From contig CAYTRT010000006.1 of assembly GCA_964440295.1 (NCBI GenBank), positions 1 to 51,636 of the forward strand: a stretch of DNA of 51,636 nt. The letters run 5' to 3'. Below the pieces are notes generated by a model that was given only the letters and a program-made list of their open reading frames with translations, did no database searches and had not been told where the DNA came from. A program made the translations under genes and the position numbers. Source of the stretch: CALIKS01 sp964440295. Lineage in GTDB: Archaea > Thermoproteota > Nitrososphaeria_A > Caldarchaeales > Calditenuaceae. Of this stretch, positions 1-8,823 are shown piece by piece. Position 1 is the stretch's first letter, and each line of letters opens with the position of its first letter.

Positions 1-702
1 CGTGGGCTTTCGCATGATCTTGACTGCTGCGTCTATGTTGTTGATTGTGGTGGCTCTTTCGTCATGATTGACAGCGGTGTCGGCCTGGGCGATGATCTCT
101 TGGTGAGTAATTTGAAGGAGGATGGCATCTCTCTGGAGAAGTTGAAGTATCTCTTTGTGACTCACTCGCATTCTGACCACGCGTGTGGAGCGAAGTTTTT
201 CCAGGAGAAGTTTCAGGTTGAGGTGGTCGCCCCAACCAGGGAGGCTGAGCTGCTGAGCAGCGGCTCGGACGTTGAGCTTGGCCTGGACATGGCGCGTGGC
301 CCGATCTATCCATCTAACTTTATGTACAGGCACTGCAAGCCGGACAGGGTCGTGGATGATGGCGAGGAGATAAGGGTCGGCGATAAGATTTTCAGGTTCA
401 TTCAGGTTCCCGGACATTCTCAGGGAATAGTCTGCGTCTTCGTGAAAAATGAGAGGATTCTCTTCTCCAGCGATGTTCTCTTTCACGGCGGCACTATTGG
501 GCTCGGCAATTGGAATGGATGTGAATTGTCAGAGTATCGTAAGAACATCGGTAAGCTGGCGGGGCTGGGCGTCGAGCAGCTGTTCCCCGGACACTTCTTG
601 TTTGTTCTTCGAGGAGGCCAAAAACACATAGACATTGCGATAAATAATCTTAAGAATCCATGGGTCCCACCGGCGTGGCTTCACAGGCATCCGCATCTAT
701 GA
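1..702 (+). CDS. Metallo-beta-lactamase-fold hydrolase, 5' end cut by the window
   Basis: The reading frame is open from base 1, so the gene begins outside the window. The ATG at 64 is probably internal, because the codons before it already encode a beta-strand typical of the fold N-terminus (CCVYVVDCGG). The zinc-binding motif HSHSDHACG follows THS, giving the family's HxHxDH signature. Later metal-ligand candidates are the histidines in VPGHSQG and FPGHFLF, and the aspartate in FSSDVLFHGG. The family includes glyoxalase II-like thioesterases, lactonases and other hydrolases, and the substrate cannot be read from the sequence. It converges on the Topo VI gene and has no obvious functional partner here. 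Confidence 0.85.
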   Translation, partial: RGLSHDLDCCVYVVDCGGSFVMIDSGVGLGDDLLVSNLKEDGISLEKLKYLFVTHSHSDHACGAKFFQEKFQVEVVAPTREAELLSSGSDVELGLDMARGPIYPSNFMYRHCKPDRVVDDGEEIRVGDKIFRFIQVPGHSQGIVCVFVKNERILFSSDVLFHGGTIGLGNWNGCELSEYRKNIGKLAGLGVEQLFPGHFLFVLRGGQKHIDIAINNLKNPWVPPAWLHRHPHL

Positions 703-734
703 CATCTGTGACGATTGATCCTTTATCTCTTGAC

Positions 735-1850
735 TTAGCCTTTCTTTACCTCTTCTAATTTTTCTGGCAGATAGTTTGTGACGATGTATTCTAGGCTGTA
801 CCTGCTGAGGGCCTCGAGCTCAGCCTTCCTCTGAAGCTTCTTGAAGTAGGATATCTCGCGCTTCCAGGGATCTACTGCGTATCGCGGGTCTTTCTCCAAT
901 TCCGCTATTCTCCTAGTGTCCTCCTCATTAAACCTCATGGCAGGAAGTTTGTACTTGGTTATGTCGGTCGCCCAAAGCCCGGTCCAATATGCGTCTGGCG
1001 TTGTAAGTTCCTTTACATGAGCGGCTAGGGCTGATCCGTAGATGAGCACGTTTGCTATGTGTACCCCCCATGGGTCTGCGTCCGTGAAGATATAGACGGG
1101 AAGCTTCAACTCTTGGTTAAGCCTCCTTATGAACCTGCGGGTTGCCCTAGGCGCTTGGCCCGCCGTGTGGACAATTATGGCCTTAAACGTCTTGCTTACG
1201 CCTTCCTCTAAGAACCTTTGGTAAACGGCGCCTTTCTCGACGACGAATACTTGTTTAGCCTCGCATTTTATGAATCTCGCCGTGGCCATCGCTGGGCCGA
1301 TCATCGCTCCGTCCGGAATTGTCGTGAGGTCTAGCCTGCTCCCCTCGTATCCAGGCACGTTGTATTGAACGACTAGGGGGCCGAAGACGCTTGACCGCTC
1401 TTCAGGATAGATGTTGAAGTCCTCCCTAATTACGCCCAGTAGTGACTCGAGCTCTGTGACTACGTTGTCGCTTTCGTTTTGGTCCTCGAAGTCTATTCCG
1501 AAGCCGATCGCGTTGTAGAACGCATCTCTGAGAGTTGAGGTCTTTTTCTTCTCGACTAGTTGTTTGGAGAAGAGTGCCATCCATAGGAGCTGCGATAGTG
1601 GTCTCAGATGCTTGACATTCCTTGCTGTTCTAGTCACGAGCTTTGGCCCTAGCACGTACTGCCTTAGGTCAGCATCATAAACGATGTTTGAGGTAGTGCG
1701 TGCTGGAAGCTTGATCTCGGGCAGCTCCTTCATCACGAGTTGTTCAACTATCCTTTGACCGAGCTGTTTCAACTTATTCAAGACGATCTCCCTAGTTGCT
1801 GATAAGTCGAACCCCGCCTTGGGTACCTCTGATCTTTTTGCCTTAACCAT
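735..1850 (-). CDS. top6A: DNA topoisomerase VI subunit A (Spo11-like)
   Basis: This is the catalytic DNA-cleaving subunit of the type IIB topoisomerase. It makes a transient double-strand break through a tyrosine and relaxes supercoils together with the ATPase subunit B. At 371 residues the length fits the family. The winged-helix (CAP) domain carries the tyrosine in TSTLRDAFYNA (Tyr112). The Toprim domain has Glu205 (FVVEKGA) and the DxD pair Asp257/Asp259 (IFTDADPWG). Subunit B is not in the window. The ATG at 1850 is preceded by a TATA-like box at 1876-1884, the right distance for a leaderless transcript. The identification is secure. Confidence 0.97.
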   Translation of the reverse strand: MVKAKRSEVPKAGFDLSATREIVLNKLKQLGQRIVEQLVMKELPEIKLPARTTSNIVYDADLRQYVLGPKLVTRTARNVKHLRPLSQLLWMALFSKQLVEKKKTSTLRDAFYNAIGFGIDFEDQNESDNVVTELESLLGVIREDFNIYPEERSSVFGPLVVQYNVPGYEGSRLDLTTIPDGAMIGPAMATARFIKCEAKQVFVVEKGAVYQRFLEEGVSKTFKAIIVHTAGQAPRATRRFIRRLNQELKLPVYIFTDADPWGVHIANVLIYGSALAAHVKELTTPDAYWTGLWATDITKYKLPAMRFNEEDTRRIAELEKDPRYAVDPWKREISYFKKLQRKAELEALSRYSLEYIVTNYLPEKLEEVKKG

Positions 1851-1875
1851 TCTTAAGCATTGAGGTTAAGGGAAT

Positions 1876-1884
1876 TTTAAATAG
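1876..1884 (-). promoter_or_regulatory. TATA-like box of top6A
   Basis: Read on the minus strand this is tatttaaaa, 26-34 bases upstream of the top6A ATG. That spacing would place the transcription start at or next to the start codon (leaderless). Assigned by position and composition only. Confidence 0.55.
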
Positions 1885-1930
1885 TTGTTCTGCTAATATT
1901 GGTGCATGTTATTTTATTTTGCAAGAAAAT

Positions 1931-1938
1931 TTTAAATA
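1931..1938 (+). promoter_or_regulatory. TATA-like box of the DUF4432 gene
   Basis: The sequence tttaaata lies 23-30 bases before the ATG at 1961, again the leaderless spacing. With the box at 1876-1884 it forms a divergent promoter pair in a 110-base intergenic region. Confidence 0.55.
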
Positions 1939-1960
1939 AGGCTTTGGTTTCTCTAATTTC

Positions 1961-3007
1961 ATGGTCTGCCGTATTTCGACAGAGTGGAAGTATAGAGATA
2001 TGAGGACGCTTATAATGGAGAATCAGCAAGTCCGGCTCGTAGTTCTTCTTGACAAGGGCGGAGACATTATTGAGCTGGTGTATAAGCCGATGGATTTAGA
2101 CTTTATGTGGCACTCGCCTATTGGCTGGAGAAACCCGACTATAGGGACGCTGCCAGACCCAAACACTATGGGTGGATTCATGGATTATTATGGAGGTGGC
2201 TGGCAAGACATTGTCCCCTCGGCTGGCGGTAGAAACGTCACATTTAGGGGGGCTGAACTTGGCATACACGGTGAATCAGCGATGTTGCCATGGATGTGCG
2301 AGGTCTTGAAGGACAGCAGGGACGAGGTGTCGGCGCATCTATGGGTGGAGGGTGTCCGGTACCCGTTCAGGCTTGACAGGTGGATAAGCATGAGGGGGGA
2401 CGAGGAAAAGATATACTTTAGGGAGCGGCTAACTAATCCGAGCAAGCAGTCACTGGAGTACTCGTGGCTGCAGCATCCGGCCTTTGGAGAGCCTTTCCTA
2501 GAGCCTGGATGCACCATTAAGATACCTCACCCAGCCACAGTGGTTGTCGAGGAGGGAGAGCTCTTTGGCAGGCTAAAGCCAGGGACTTATGAGTGGCCTA
2601 AAGTAGTCGGCAAGGACGGCAACACTGTTGACCTCAGCGTGATTCCTTCAAAGGAAGTGGTGGCTGATGAGACTTCATACTTGACAAACCTGAGAGAGGG
2701 TTGGTACGTTCTCTCTAATCCAAGGCTCAAAATAGGCTTTGGGCTGGCTTGGGACCTGCAGGTTTATCGATATATATGGTTCTGGCAGAACTATAACCTC
2801 CCAGACTACCCATGGTACGGCTCGGCGTGGAATGTTGCTTTAGAGCCATGCACAAGCTATCCCGGCGGACTACCTGCACAAGTAGAACGGAAGACACACA
2901 TAACCCTGCCGCCTAAAGGCTCTATAGAGGCGTCCCTAGTCGCTTTTGCGCTTAGAAATCCAGAACGAGTAAGCAGACTAAGAGTCGACGGAGAAGTGGA
3001 GCAGTAA
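1961..3007 (+). CDS. DUF4432 / aldose-1-epimerase-like protein
   Basis: 348 residues with the look of a galactose-mutarotase-like beta-sandwich. Its features are an early strand LVVLLDKGGDI, a GGFMDYYGGGWQDIVPSAGG segment, GIHGESAMLPW in the middle, and LQHPAFGEPFLE containing a candidate catalytic histidine and acidic residue. These are typical of DUF4432 relatives of aldose epimerases, which bind sugars and interconvert anomers; the substrate here is unknown. The downstream M24 peptidase follows after 39 bases in the same direction. A sugar-acting enzyme near the catabolic island at 6415-20120 suggests, but does not show, a shared role. Confidence 0.75.
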   Translation: MVCRISTEWKYRDMRTLIMENQQVRLVVLLDKGGDIIELVYKPMDLDFMWHSPIGWRNPTIGTLPDPNTMGGFMDYYGGGWQDIVPSAGGRNVTFRGAELGIHGESAMLPWMCEVLKDSRDEVSAHLWVEGVRYPFRLDRWISMRGDEEKIYFRERLTNPSKQSLEYSWLQHPAFGEPFLEPGCTIKIPHPATVVVEEGELFGRLKPGTYEWPKVVGKDGNTVDLSVIPSKEVVADETSYLTNLREGWYVLSNPRLKIGFGLAWDLQVYRYIWFWQNYNLPDYPWYGSAWNVALEPCTSYPGGLPAQVERKTHITLPPKGSIEASLVAFALRNPERVSRLRVDGEVEQ

Positions 3008-3046
3008 TCCATATATGCAGTTTTGCTCTTTTTTGGCTGAGCAGTC

Positions 3047-4183
3047 ATGCCATGGAGTGAGGGTCCACTCTCACGATTCAATAAGTTAAGGAGGCTGGTC
3101 GAGTCCAAGGGCCTTGACGGTGTTGTTGTCTCTGGAAAGAAGGAAGTCTACTACTTTACTGGGTTCATGAGCGGCAGGTTAATCCTACCAACATACCTGT
3201 TCTACCGCGAGGGAAAAGAACCCGTGCTTTTTACCGGATCTACCGATAAGGGCCTGGCCGAAAAGACCTTCGGCGGCGAGATAGTAACCTACGATAACTA
3301 TAGGCTCGACAGTAGAATGGTGGCGTATCCAGGCTTTGTTGCTAGCGCGGCAAAGGGGCTCGTCAAGGAATACATGGCAGGCGCTAAAAAAATAGGTGCA
3401 GACTCGTGGAACCTTCCGCACTCATTATTCCTCTCGATGAAGAACGTCCTCGAAGACTTCAGGATAATCGATATTTCAGATGACATCCTCAGTATGAGGA
3501 CTGTAAAGGACCCAGATGAGCTGGAGCTGATTAAGACTAGCTGCGCACTGAATGATTATGGATACGCATTGGCTAAATTGCTCGCCGTTCCTGGCAAACG
3601 GGAGGTTGACGTCTACAGCGAGGTGCATCAAGAACTGTGCAAGAAAGTCGGGACGTTTCAGTACTCTGCTGGCGACTTCGTCTCAGGCGAGAGGTCGCTG
3701 TACATCGGAGGTCCGCCTACAGACAAGGTACTGAGAAGTGGAGAGACATTCATAATCGATCTCTGGGTGATATACAAGGAGTACTGGTCAGATACTTGTA
3801 GAACATTTGTTGTCGGCGGCGTCCCATCGGATAAGCAGACAAAAATTCACTCGGTCGTCATGAAGGCTCTTGAAAATGGAATGAAAATGCTGAGGCCGGG
3901 CGTTACTGGCGCAGAGATCTACAGGGCCGTGTACAACACGTTCAAGGAGGCTGGATACGGCGAGTTCTTCCCGCATCACGCGGGGCACGGAATCGGGCTA
4001 GACGGGCAGGAGCCACCATTCTTTATTCCCAGCTCGAGAGATGTTTTAAAGCCGAACATGACCGTAACGCTCGAGCCCGGACTCTACGTCCCAGAAATAA
4101 GTGGAGGCATCAGGCTTGAAAACAACTTCCTCGTTACTCAAGACGGTCCAGTTGTACTCACAAAATATCCACTAGATTTATAA
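3047..4183 (+). CDS. pepQ: Xaa-Pro peptidase (M24B family)
   Basis: A 378-residue 'pita-bread' metallopeptidase. It has an N-terminal creatinase-like domain (about residues 8-140) and a catalytic domain with all five di-metal ligands visible: Asp238, Asp249, His314 (HHAGHGIGLD), Glu343 (TLEPGLY) and Glu358 (IRLENN). Relatives remove the residue before proline (aminopeptidase P) or split Xaa-Pro dipeptides (prolidase), and the sequence does not separate the two. An atatat stretch about 31-36 bases upstream of the ATG could be its TATA box. It acts in the cytoplasm, as no signal peptide is present. Confidence 0.88.
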   Translation: MPWSEGPLSRFNKLRRLVESKGLDGVVVSGKKEVYYFTGFMSGRLILPTYLFYREGKEPVLFTGSTDKGLAEKTFGGEIVTYDNYRLDSRMVAYPGFVASAAKGLVKEYMAGAKKIGADSWNLPHSLFLSMKNVLEDFRIIDISDDILSMRTVKDPDELELIKTSCALNDYGYALAKLLAVPGKREVDVYSEVHQELCKKVGTFQYSAGDFVSGERSLYIGGPPTDKVLRSGETFIIDLWVIYKEYWSDTCRTFVVGGVPSDKQTKIHSVVMKALENGMKMLRPGVTGAEIYRAVYNTFKEAGYGEFFPHHAGHGIGLDGQEPPFFIPSSRDVLKPNMTVTLEPGLYVPEISGGIRLENNFLVTQDGPVVLTKYPLDL

Positions 4184-4222
4184 AATAATTATAGTTGAAA
4201 GAAAAATAGTCGGCGAAGAATT

Positions 4223-6247
4223 CTATTTCCTTGCTGCTTCTAGTTCTTTTGCCAGCGCCTCGTAGGCTGCCTTAATTTCCTCCACCGCACTCTCATCCTC
4301 AAGCGTCGTTATGTCTCCGACCGGCTTACCGAGAGCTAAAGCCTTCACCACTCTCCTCATGATCTTTCCGCTCCTAGTCTTTGGTAGCCTGCTAACCACG
4401 AATATGTTCTTCGGGTCGGCGATGGGCCCGATCTTCTCCCTTATCCATTTCTTAAGCTCTGTCTGAATGTTTGGGCCCGGATTTACGCCTGCCTTCAGTA
4501 CTACGTAGGCAATGGGGACCTCGCCTTTTACTTCGTCTGGCACGCCAACGACAGCGGCTTCGGCGACGTATGGATGAGCAACGAGAGTAGATTCAAGCTC
4601 ATACGTACCGATCCTGTGTCCCGCGACCTTGAGGACCTCGTCTGACCTTCCAAGGACCCATATATATCCATCGTTGTCCTTGATAGCGTAGTCGCCAGTG
4701 AAGAAGTATCCAAATCTCGAGAAGTATACCTCATTGTATCTTTCAGGCTCGCCCCACATCCCTGTAGGCGGAGAAGGCATGCCTGGCCATGGTCTCTTAA
4801 TTACTAAGTAGCCCTTAACACCGCTCTTTACTGGTTTGCCTTCCTCATCCAGCACCTCTGGCTCTATGCCTGGTATCGGTGGTCCATTGGTTCCTGGCTT
4901 AAGCGGGACAAGCTTCAAGCCGGGCGTATGAGAGATAAGTATGCCGCCAGTCTCCGTCATCCACCAAGTACTGCCAACAGGGCATCTCTTATTTCCAACA
5001 ACTTCGAATAGCCATTTCCAGGCCGATGGATTAATCGGCTCGCCTACGCTGTGAATCAACCTGAGAGTTGATAGGTCGTGCTTCTTGACGTAGTCTGTGC
5101 TGAGCCTCATGAACGCCCTAACCGCCGTCGGTGATGTGTAGAATATAGTGACGCCATGTCTTTCAATTATGCTCCACCATCTATCTGGCTCAGGATAGTC
5201 GGGTGCACCCTCAAAGATCAGCGTCGTAGCACCCATCATCAATGGTCCGAAGACTACGTATGAATGTCCTGTGACCCATCCAATGTCTGCCGTACACCAG
5301 TGAATATCATCATCTCTAATGTCAAATACCCACTTCATTGTTGCGTGTAGAATGACTGCGTATCCACCAATATCGCGAATAATTCCCTTCGGCTTTCCAG
5401 TAGTTCCAGACGTATAAATCACATAGAGCGTGTCGGTGCTCTCCAACTGTTCAGGCTCCACATACGTGTTATAGGGGACGTCCTTCAGCAACTCATCTAG
5501 GAACACATCCCTATTGCTGTCGACTGAGATGTCTGACAGGCCTATTCTCCTTATTACAACGATCTTCTCAACAGTTGGGCAGTCTTTCACGGCCTTATCT
5601 GCAATGTCCTTTGTACGAATTACATTGCCCCTACGATAATATCCATCAGTCGTGAATAGATATCGTGCTCCCAAGTCATTTACCCTTGTCGCTAACGCGT
5701 CTGCACTAAAGCCACTGAAGACCTGAGTAAATATCACGCCGATCCTAGCAGCGGCCAGCATCAGTATTGGGAGTTCAGGAATCATCGGCATGTAGAATGC
5801 AACCCGGTCACCCTTCTTCAACCCAAGCTTATTCTTCATAACGTAGGCAACTCTATTGACGATTCTCCATAATTCATAGTAAGTAAGCGTTTTGACCTCG
5901 AGTGGCTCGTTACTGCTCTTCGCCGGCTCACCTTCCCAGATTATTGCGACTTTGTTCTTCCTCCAATTCTTCACATGTCTATCTAGGCAGAGATAAGATA
6001 GGTTGATTCTTCCGCCTACGAACCACTTGTATACGTTTGGATACTCGCCAGGCTCCAACGTCTTTTCAAATGGCTTAAACCAGTCCAGCTCTCTCGCTAC
6101 GCTGGCCCAGAACTCCTCGAACCTAGCAAGACTATCAGCATGCATCTTGTAGTACTCCTCGACGCTGCAGTTTCTATGAGACCACTCACTGAGAACAATA
6201 CGTTCTTCGAAGTCTAAGGTCTCTCTAAGAGACGAAGTTTCACTCAT
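4223..6247 (-). CDS. acs: Acetyl-CoA synthetase (AMP-forming)
   Basis: 674 residues, the usual length for Acs. It converts acetate, ATP and CoA to acetyl-CoA through an acetyl-adenylate. Visible motifs are the P-loop-like YTSGTTGKPKG; TWWMTETGG, whose second Trp aligns with the residue that limits the acyl pocket to acetate or propionate; the hinge GRSDEVLKVAGHRIG; and the catalytic lysine in SGKIMRR (Lys628), which is reversibly acetylated in characterised homologues. A TATA-like tttattaat lies 24-33 bases upstream of the ATG. It could serve acetate assimilation or salvage of C2 units from the neighbouring catabolic island. Propionyl-CoA synthetase is the main alternative. Confidence 0.92.
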   Translation of the reverse strand: MSETSSLRETLDFEERIVLSEWSHRNCSVEEYYKMHADSLARFEEFWASVARELDWFKPFEKTLEPGEYPNVYKWFVGGRINLSYLCLDRHVKNWRKNKVAIIWEGEPAKSSNEPLEVKTLTYYELWRIVNRVAYVMKNKLGLKKGDRVAFYMPMIPELPILMLAAARIGVIFTQVFSGFSADALATRVNDLGARYLFTTDGYYRRGNVIRTKDIADKAVKDCPTVEKIVVIRRIGLSDISVDSNRDVFLDELLKDVPYNTYVEPEQLESTDTLYVIYTSGTTGKPKGIIRDIGGYAVILHATMKWVFDIRDDDIHWCTADIGWVTGHSYVVFGPLMMGATTLIFEGAPDYPEPDRWWSIIERHGVTIFYTSPTAVRAFMRLSTDYVKKHDLSTLRLIHSVGEPINPSAWKWLFEVVGNKRCPVGSTWWMTETGGILISHTPGLKLVPLKPGTNGPPIPGIEPEVLDEEGKPVKSGVKGYLVIKRPWPGMPSPPTGMWGEPERYNEVYFSRFGYFFTGDYAIKDNDGYIWVLGRSDEVLKVAGHRIGTYELESTLVAHPYVAEAAVVGVPDEVKGEVPIAYVVLKAGVNPGPNIQTELKKWIREKIGPIADPKNIFVVSRLPKTRSGKIMRRVVKALALGKPVGDITTLEDESAVEEIKAAYEALAKELEAARK

Positions 6248-6414
6248 ATGGAAAAGGCTTATTTACCGAATTAATAAATTTTTCCAAATAAGCCTCAATT
6301 TTAAAACTTATTGGACCTTAAAAAACAATTGTCAACTAATATACTTAACCTTATGGCTGGACATGAGCAGAGAGACTTACAAGCCTTAAGTATAACTTTT
6401 ATTCATTAAAAATT

Positions 6415-7632
6415 ATGATAAAAAATTATTTTGCAATGTATCTGCATCCATGGGATCTGATTGATGAGGGCCCTGATAACGTTTTCAGCTCAATGAAGGA
6501 CATGGGGTTAACACACGTCAACCTAGCCACGAGCTATCACTGCGGTAGATATATTCTTCCGCATAATCCACAAAAAATTATCTACTTCGCTGAAGAGGGA
6601 GTAGTTTACTTTAATCCTACGCAAGAGTTCTACAGCAAGACGAAACTAAGGCCAAGAAAATCAAAGAAATACAGGGACTATGATGTCCTAAAAATTGCAA
6701 TAGATAGCTCAAAGAATTATGGACTAAGGGTAAATTCTTGGACAGTTTGTCTTCATAACTATGAACTTGTTAGAGGCAATCCAGACGTAGCGGTTAGGGA
6801 CCCGCTTGACAACATCGACGAAAACTTCATGTGTCCTAACAACCCAGATGCAAGAGAATACGTAATAGGTCTCGTACGCGACTTAGCAAGCAACTACGAC
6901 CTCAACATGATACAGCTAGAGTCTGTCGCCTATCCATGGGGCTTAACACACTTTGATCACCACGAAACATTCGGAATCTACGTAGACCCACTATTTTCAT
7001 ACCTATTCTCAAGCTGCTATTGCTCACACTGCGAGGCAAAGGCAAAAGAGCACGGCATAAAGCTCTCCGAGGTCAAGAAAAAAGCACGAGAAATAATATC
7101 TAGGACCATTAACAGCCCACCAGACCTCTCCATAAGCATCCCAGAAACAGACCTAGCATCGATGTTTCACGAATACCTAATGACTGACGAGCACCTAGAA
7201 CAACTAGTGGAATTCAAGTCAATAACAAGTTTAGAGATGGTTCAACAAATACGTGAGAATTTAAAATCAATAAACAACAAAGTAAAAATCAGCATCATAA
7301 CAGGAGCAGCGATGTGGCTCAACGAGGGCTTCAACCTCCAAAAAATCAGCAAAGTAGTCGACGCCATAGACTATATATGCTACTTTGAAAACCCTCGACG
7401 GATCGAAAACTACGTCAGAATACTAAAGACACAAACAGACGAAAACTGCTGGGTCATACCATCGATAAGAACAAACTACCCGACGATCTACACAAAAGAA
7501 AACCTAACAATGAGCATGCAAGCAGCGATAAACGGAGGAGCCGACGGAATAGCACTCTACAACTACGGATGGACGCCTAAAACAATCTTCCAATGGATAA
7601 AAACCACAATAAACCAACTAAAAATAAACTAA
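6415..7632 (+). CDS. Putative TIM-barrel glycoside-hydrolase-like protein
   Basis: 405 residues and no signal peptide. The pattern of short beta-strand then helix units (MGLTHVNLATSYH, YGLRVNSWTV, LNMIQLESVAYPWG, VDAIDYICYFEN, GGADGIALYNYGW) suggests a (beta/alpha)8 barrel like those of uncharacterised glycoside-hydrolase-like families. The Glu in QLESVAYP at a strand end is a candidate acid/base. A CYCSHC cluster near residue 200 resembles the CxxC found in such proteins. I do not recognise a named family. It opens the catabolic island and converges on the importer ATPase gene. The 3' two thirds use strikingly A-rich codons compared with the start. Confidence 0.5.
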   Translation: MIKNYFAMYLHPWDLIDEGPDNVFSSMKDMGLTHVNLATSYHCGRYILPHNPQKIIYFAEEGVVYFNPTQEFYSKTKLRPRKSKKYRDYDVLKIAIDSSKNYGLRVNSWTVCLHNYELVRGNPDVAVRDPLDNIDENFMCPNNPDAREYVIGLVRDLASNYDLNMIQLESVAYPWGLTHFDHHETFGIYVDPLFSYLFSSCYCSHCEAKAKEHGIKLSEVKKKAREIISRTINSPPDLSISIPETDLASMFHEYLMTDEHLEQLVEFKSITSLEMVQQIRENLKSINNKVKISIITGAAMWLNEGFNLQKISKVVDAIDYICYFENPRRIENYVRILKTQTDENCWVIPSIRTNYPTIYTKENLTMSMQAAINGGADGIALYNYGWTPKTIFQWIKTTINQLKIN

Positions 7633-7643
7633 AAACCACTAAT

Positions 7644-8735
7644 CTACAGGATCGCTTTTTCCGACTTCTTATCAAATATATGAATAGCATTCTTGTCAAT
7701 AGTGATCCATACCTTCTCACCAAATCTGTAGTATACAACTCCTTGCATTACTGATTTATAGATCGCGTCGCCGAGCTTAAAGTTGATGACACTTTCTATT
7801 CCTAAGTTTTCTACCGCGAATACTTCGGATTGGAAGCTCTCTTCTGAAATTCTATCAACAGTGACTTTAATATCATTTGGTCTTACTCCTAAGATTAGTT
7901 CAGAACCACTACTCTTCTGCTTAATAATGCTGGCTATCTCTTCATCAATCAAAAGTGTAAAGTAACCACAATCTAGGAGATTCTTACCGTTGGTTCTCAG
8001 ACTGCACTCGAAGAAGTTCATCGGAGGAGACCCAACGAACCCAGCTACGAATAGATTAGCAGGCTTCTTGAAAACTTCCATAGGAGAACCAACTTGCATG
8101 ACCTTCCCCAAATTCATGATCGCAATTCTATCACCCATCGTCATTGCTTCAACTTGGTCGTGGGTCACGTAAATCGTGGTTATGCCTAGGTCTTTCTGCA
8201 GCCTGATAAGCTCTGCTCTCATGTATACTCTTAGCTTGGCGTCAACGTTCGATAATGGCTCATCAAGCAGGAAAAGTCTAGGTTCCCTGACAATTGCTCG
8301 GGCAAGAGCCACCCTTTGACGTTCTCCACCACTAAGTTCGTATGGCTTCTTATTCAAGAGATGTCTAATCCTAAGCATCTCAGCAACTTGTATTACCTTA
8401 TTCTTTATCTCATCCTTCGGATACTTTCTAACTCTAAGCGGAAAAGCGATGTTCTCAAAAGCGTTTAAATGAGGATAAAGGGCAAAGGTCTGGAAAACCA
8501 TTGCCACGTCTCGCTTTTCGGGAGGAATGTCATTAACCATCTGTCCGTCAAAGTAAATGTATCCAGAAGTAGGCTCCTCAAGGCCGGCAATCATGTTCAG
8601 CGTCGTGCTCTTACCCGACCCTGACGGTCCTAAAAAGGCAAAAAACTCTTTATCCTTAATCTCTAAATTCACATTATCAACAGCAATAACGTCTCGAAAC
8701 TTCTTGGTAAGATTTTCCAATTTAACTACTACCAT
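7644..8735 (-). CDS. ABC importer ATPase of the MalK/UgpC type
   Basis: 363 residues. The nucleotide-binding domain has Walker A GPSGSGKST (36-44), Q-loop Gln82, signature LSGGE (134-138) and Walker B LFLLDEP (154-160), followed by a C-terminal TOBE/OB domain. This architecture is that of ATPases energising sugar (CUT1) importers. The binding protein and two permeases at 15142-18544 lack an ATPase of their own, so this is the likely partner, encoded 6 kb away within the same island. An A+T-rich TATA-like tract at about 8768-8784 and a short GAGG before the ATG suggest its own promoter. Confidence 0.92.
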   Translation of the reverse strand: MVVVKLENLTKKFRDVIAVDNVNLEIKDKEFFAFLGPSGSGKSTTLNMIAGLEEPTSGYIYFDGQMVNDIPPEKRDVAMVFQTFALYPHLNAFENIAFPLRVRKYPKDEIKNKVIQVAEMLRIRHLLNKKPYELSGGERQRVALARAIVREPRLFLLDEPLSNVDAKLRVYMRAELIRLQKDLGITTIYVTHDQVEAMTMGDRIAIMNLGKVMQVGSPMEVFKKPANLFVAGFVGSPPMNFFECSLRTNGKNLLDCGYFTLLIDEEIASIIKQKSSGSELILGVRPNDIKVTVDRISEESFQSEVFAVENLGIESVINFKLGDAIYKSVMQGVVYYRFGEKVWITIDKNAIHIFDKKSEKAIL

Positions 8736-8823
8736 TTAGCCTCATTAAAAAGTTGACCTTGGTCTAATATATAAATATAAATCACCTGAAGGTTTTAGTA
8801 TTTAATTGTTTCTACTCAATCAC

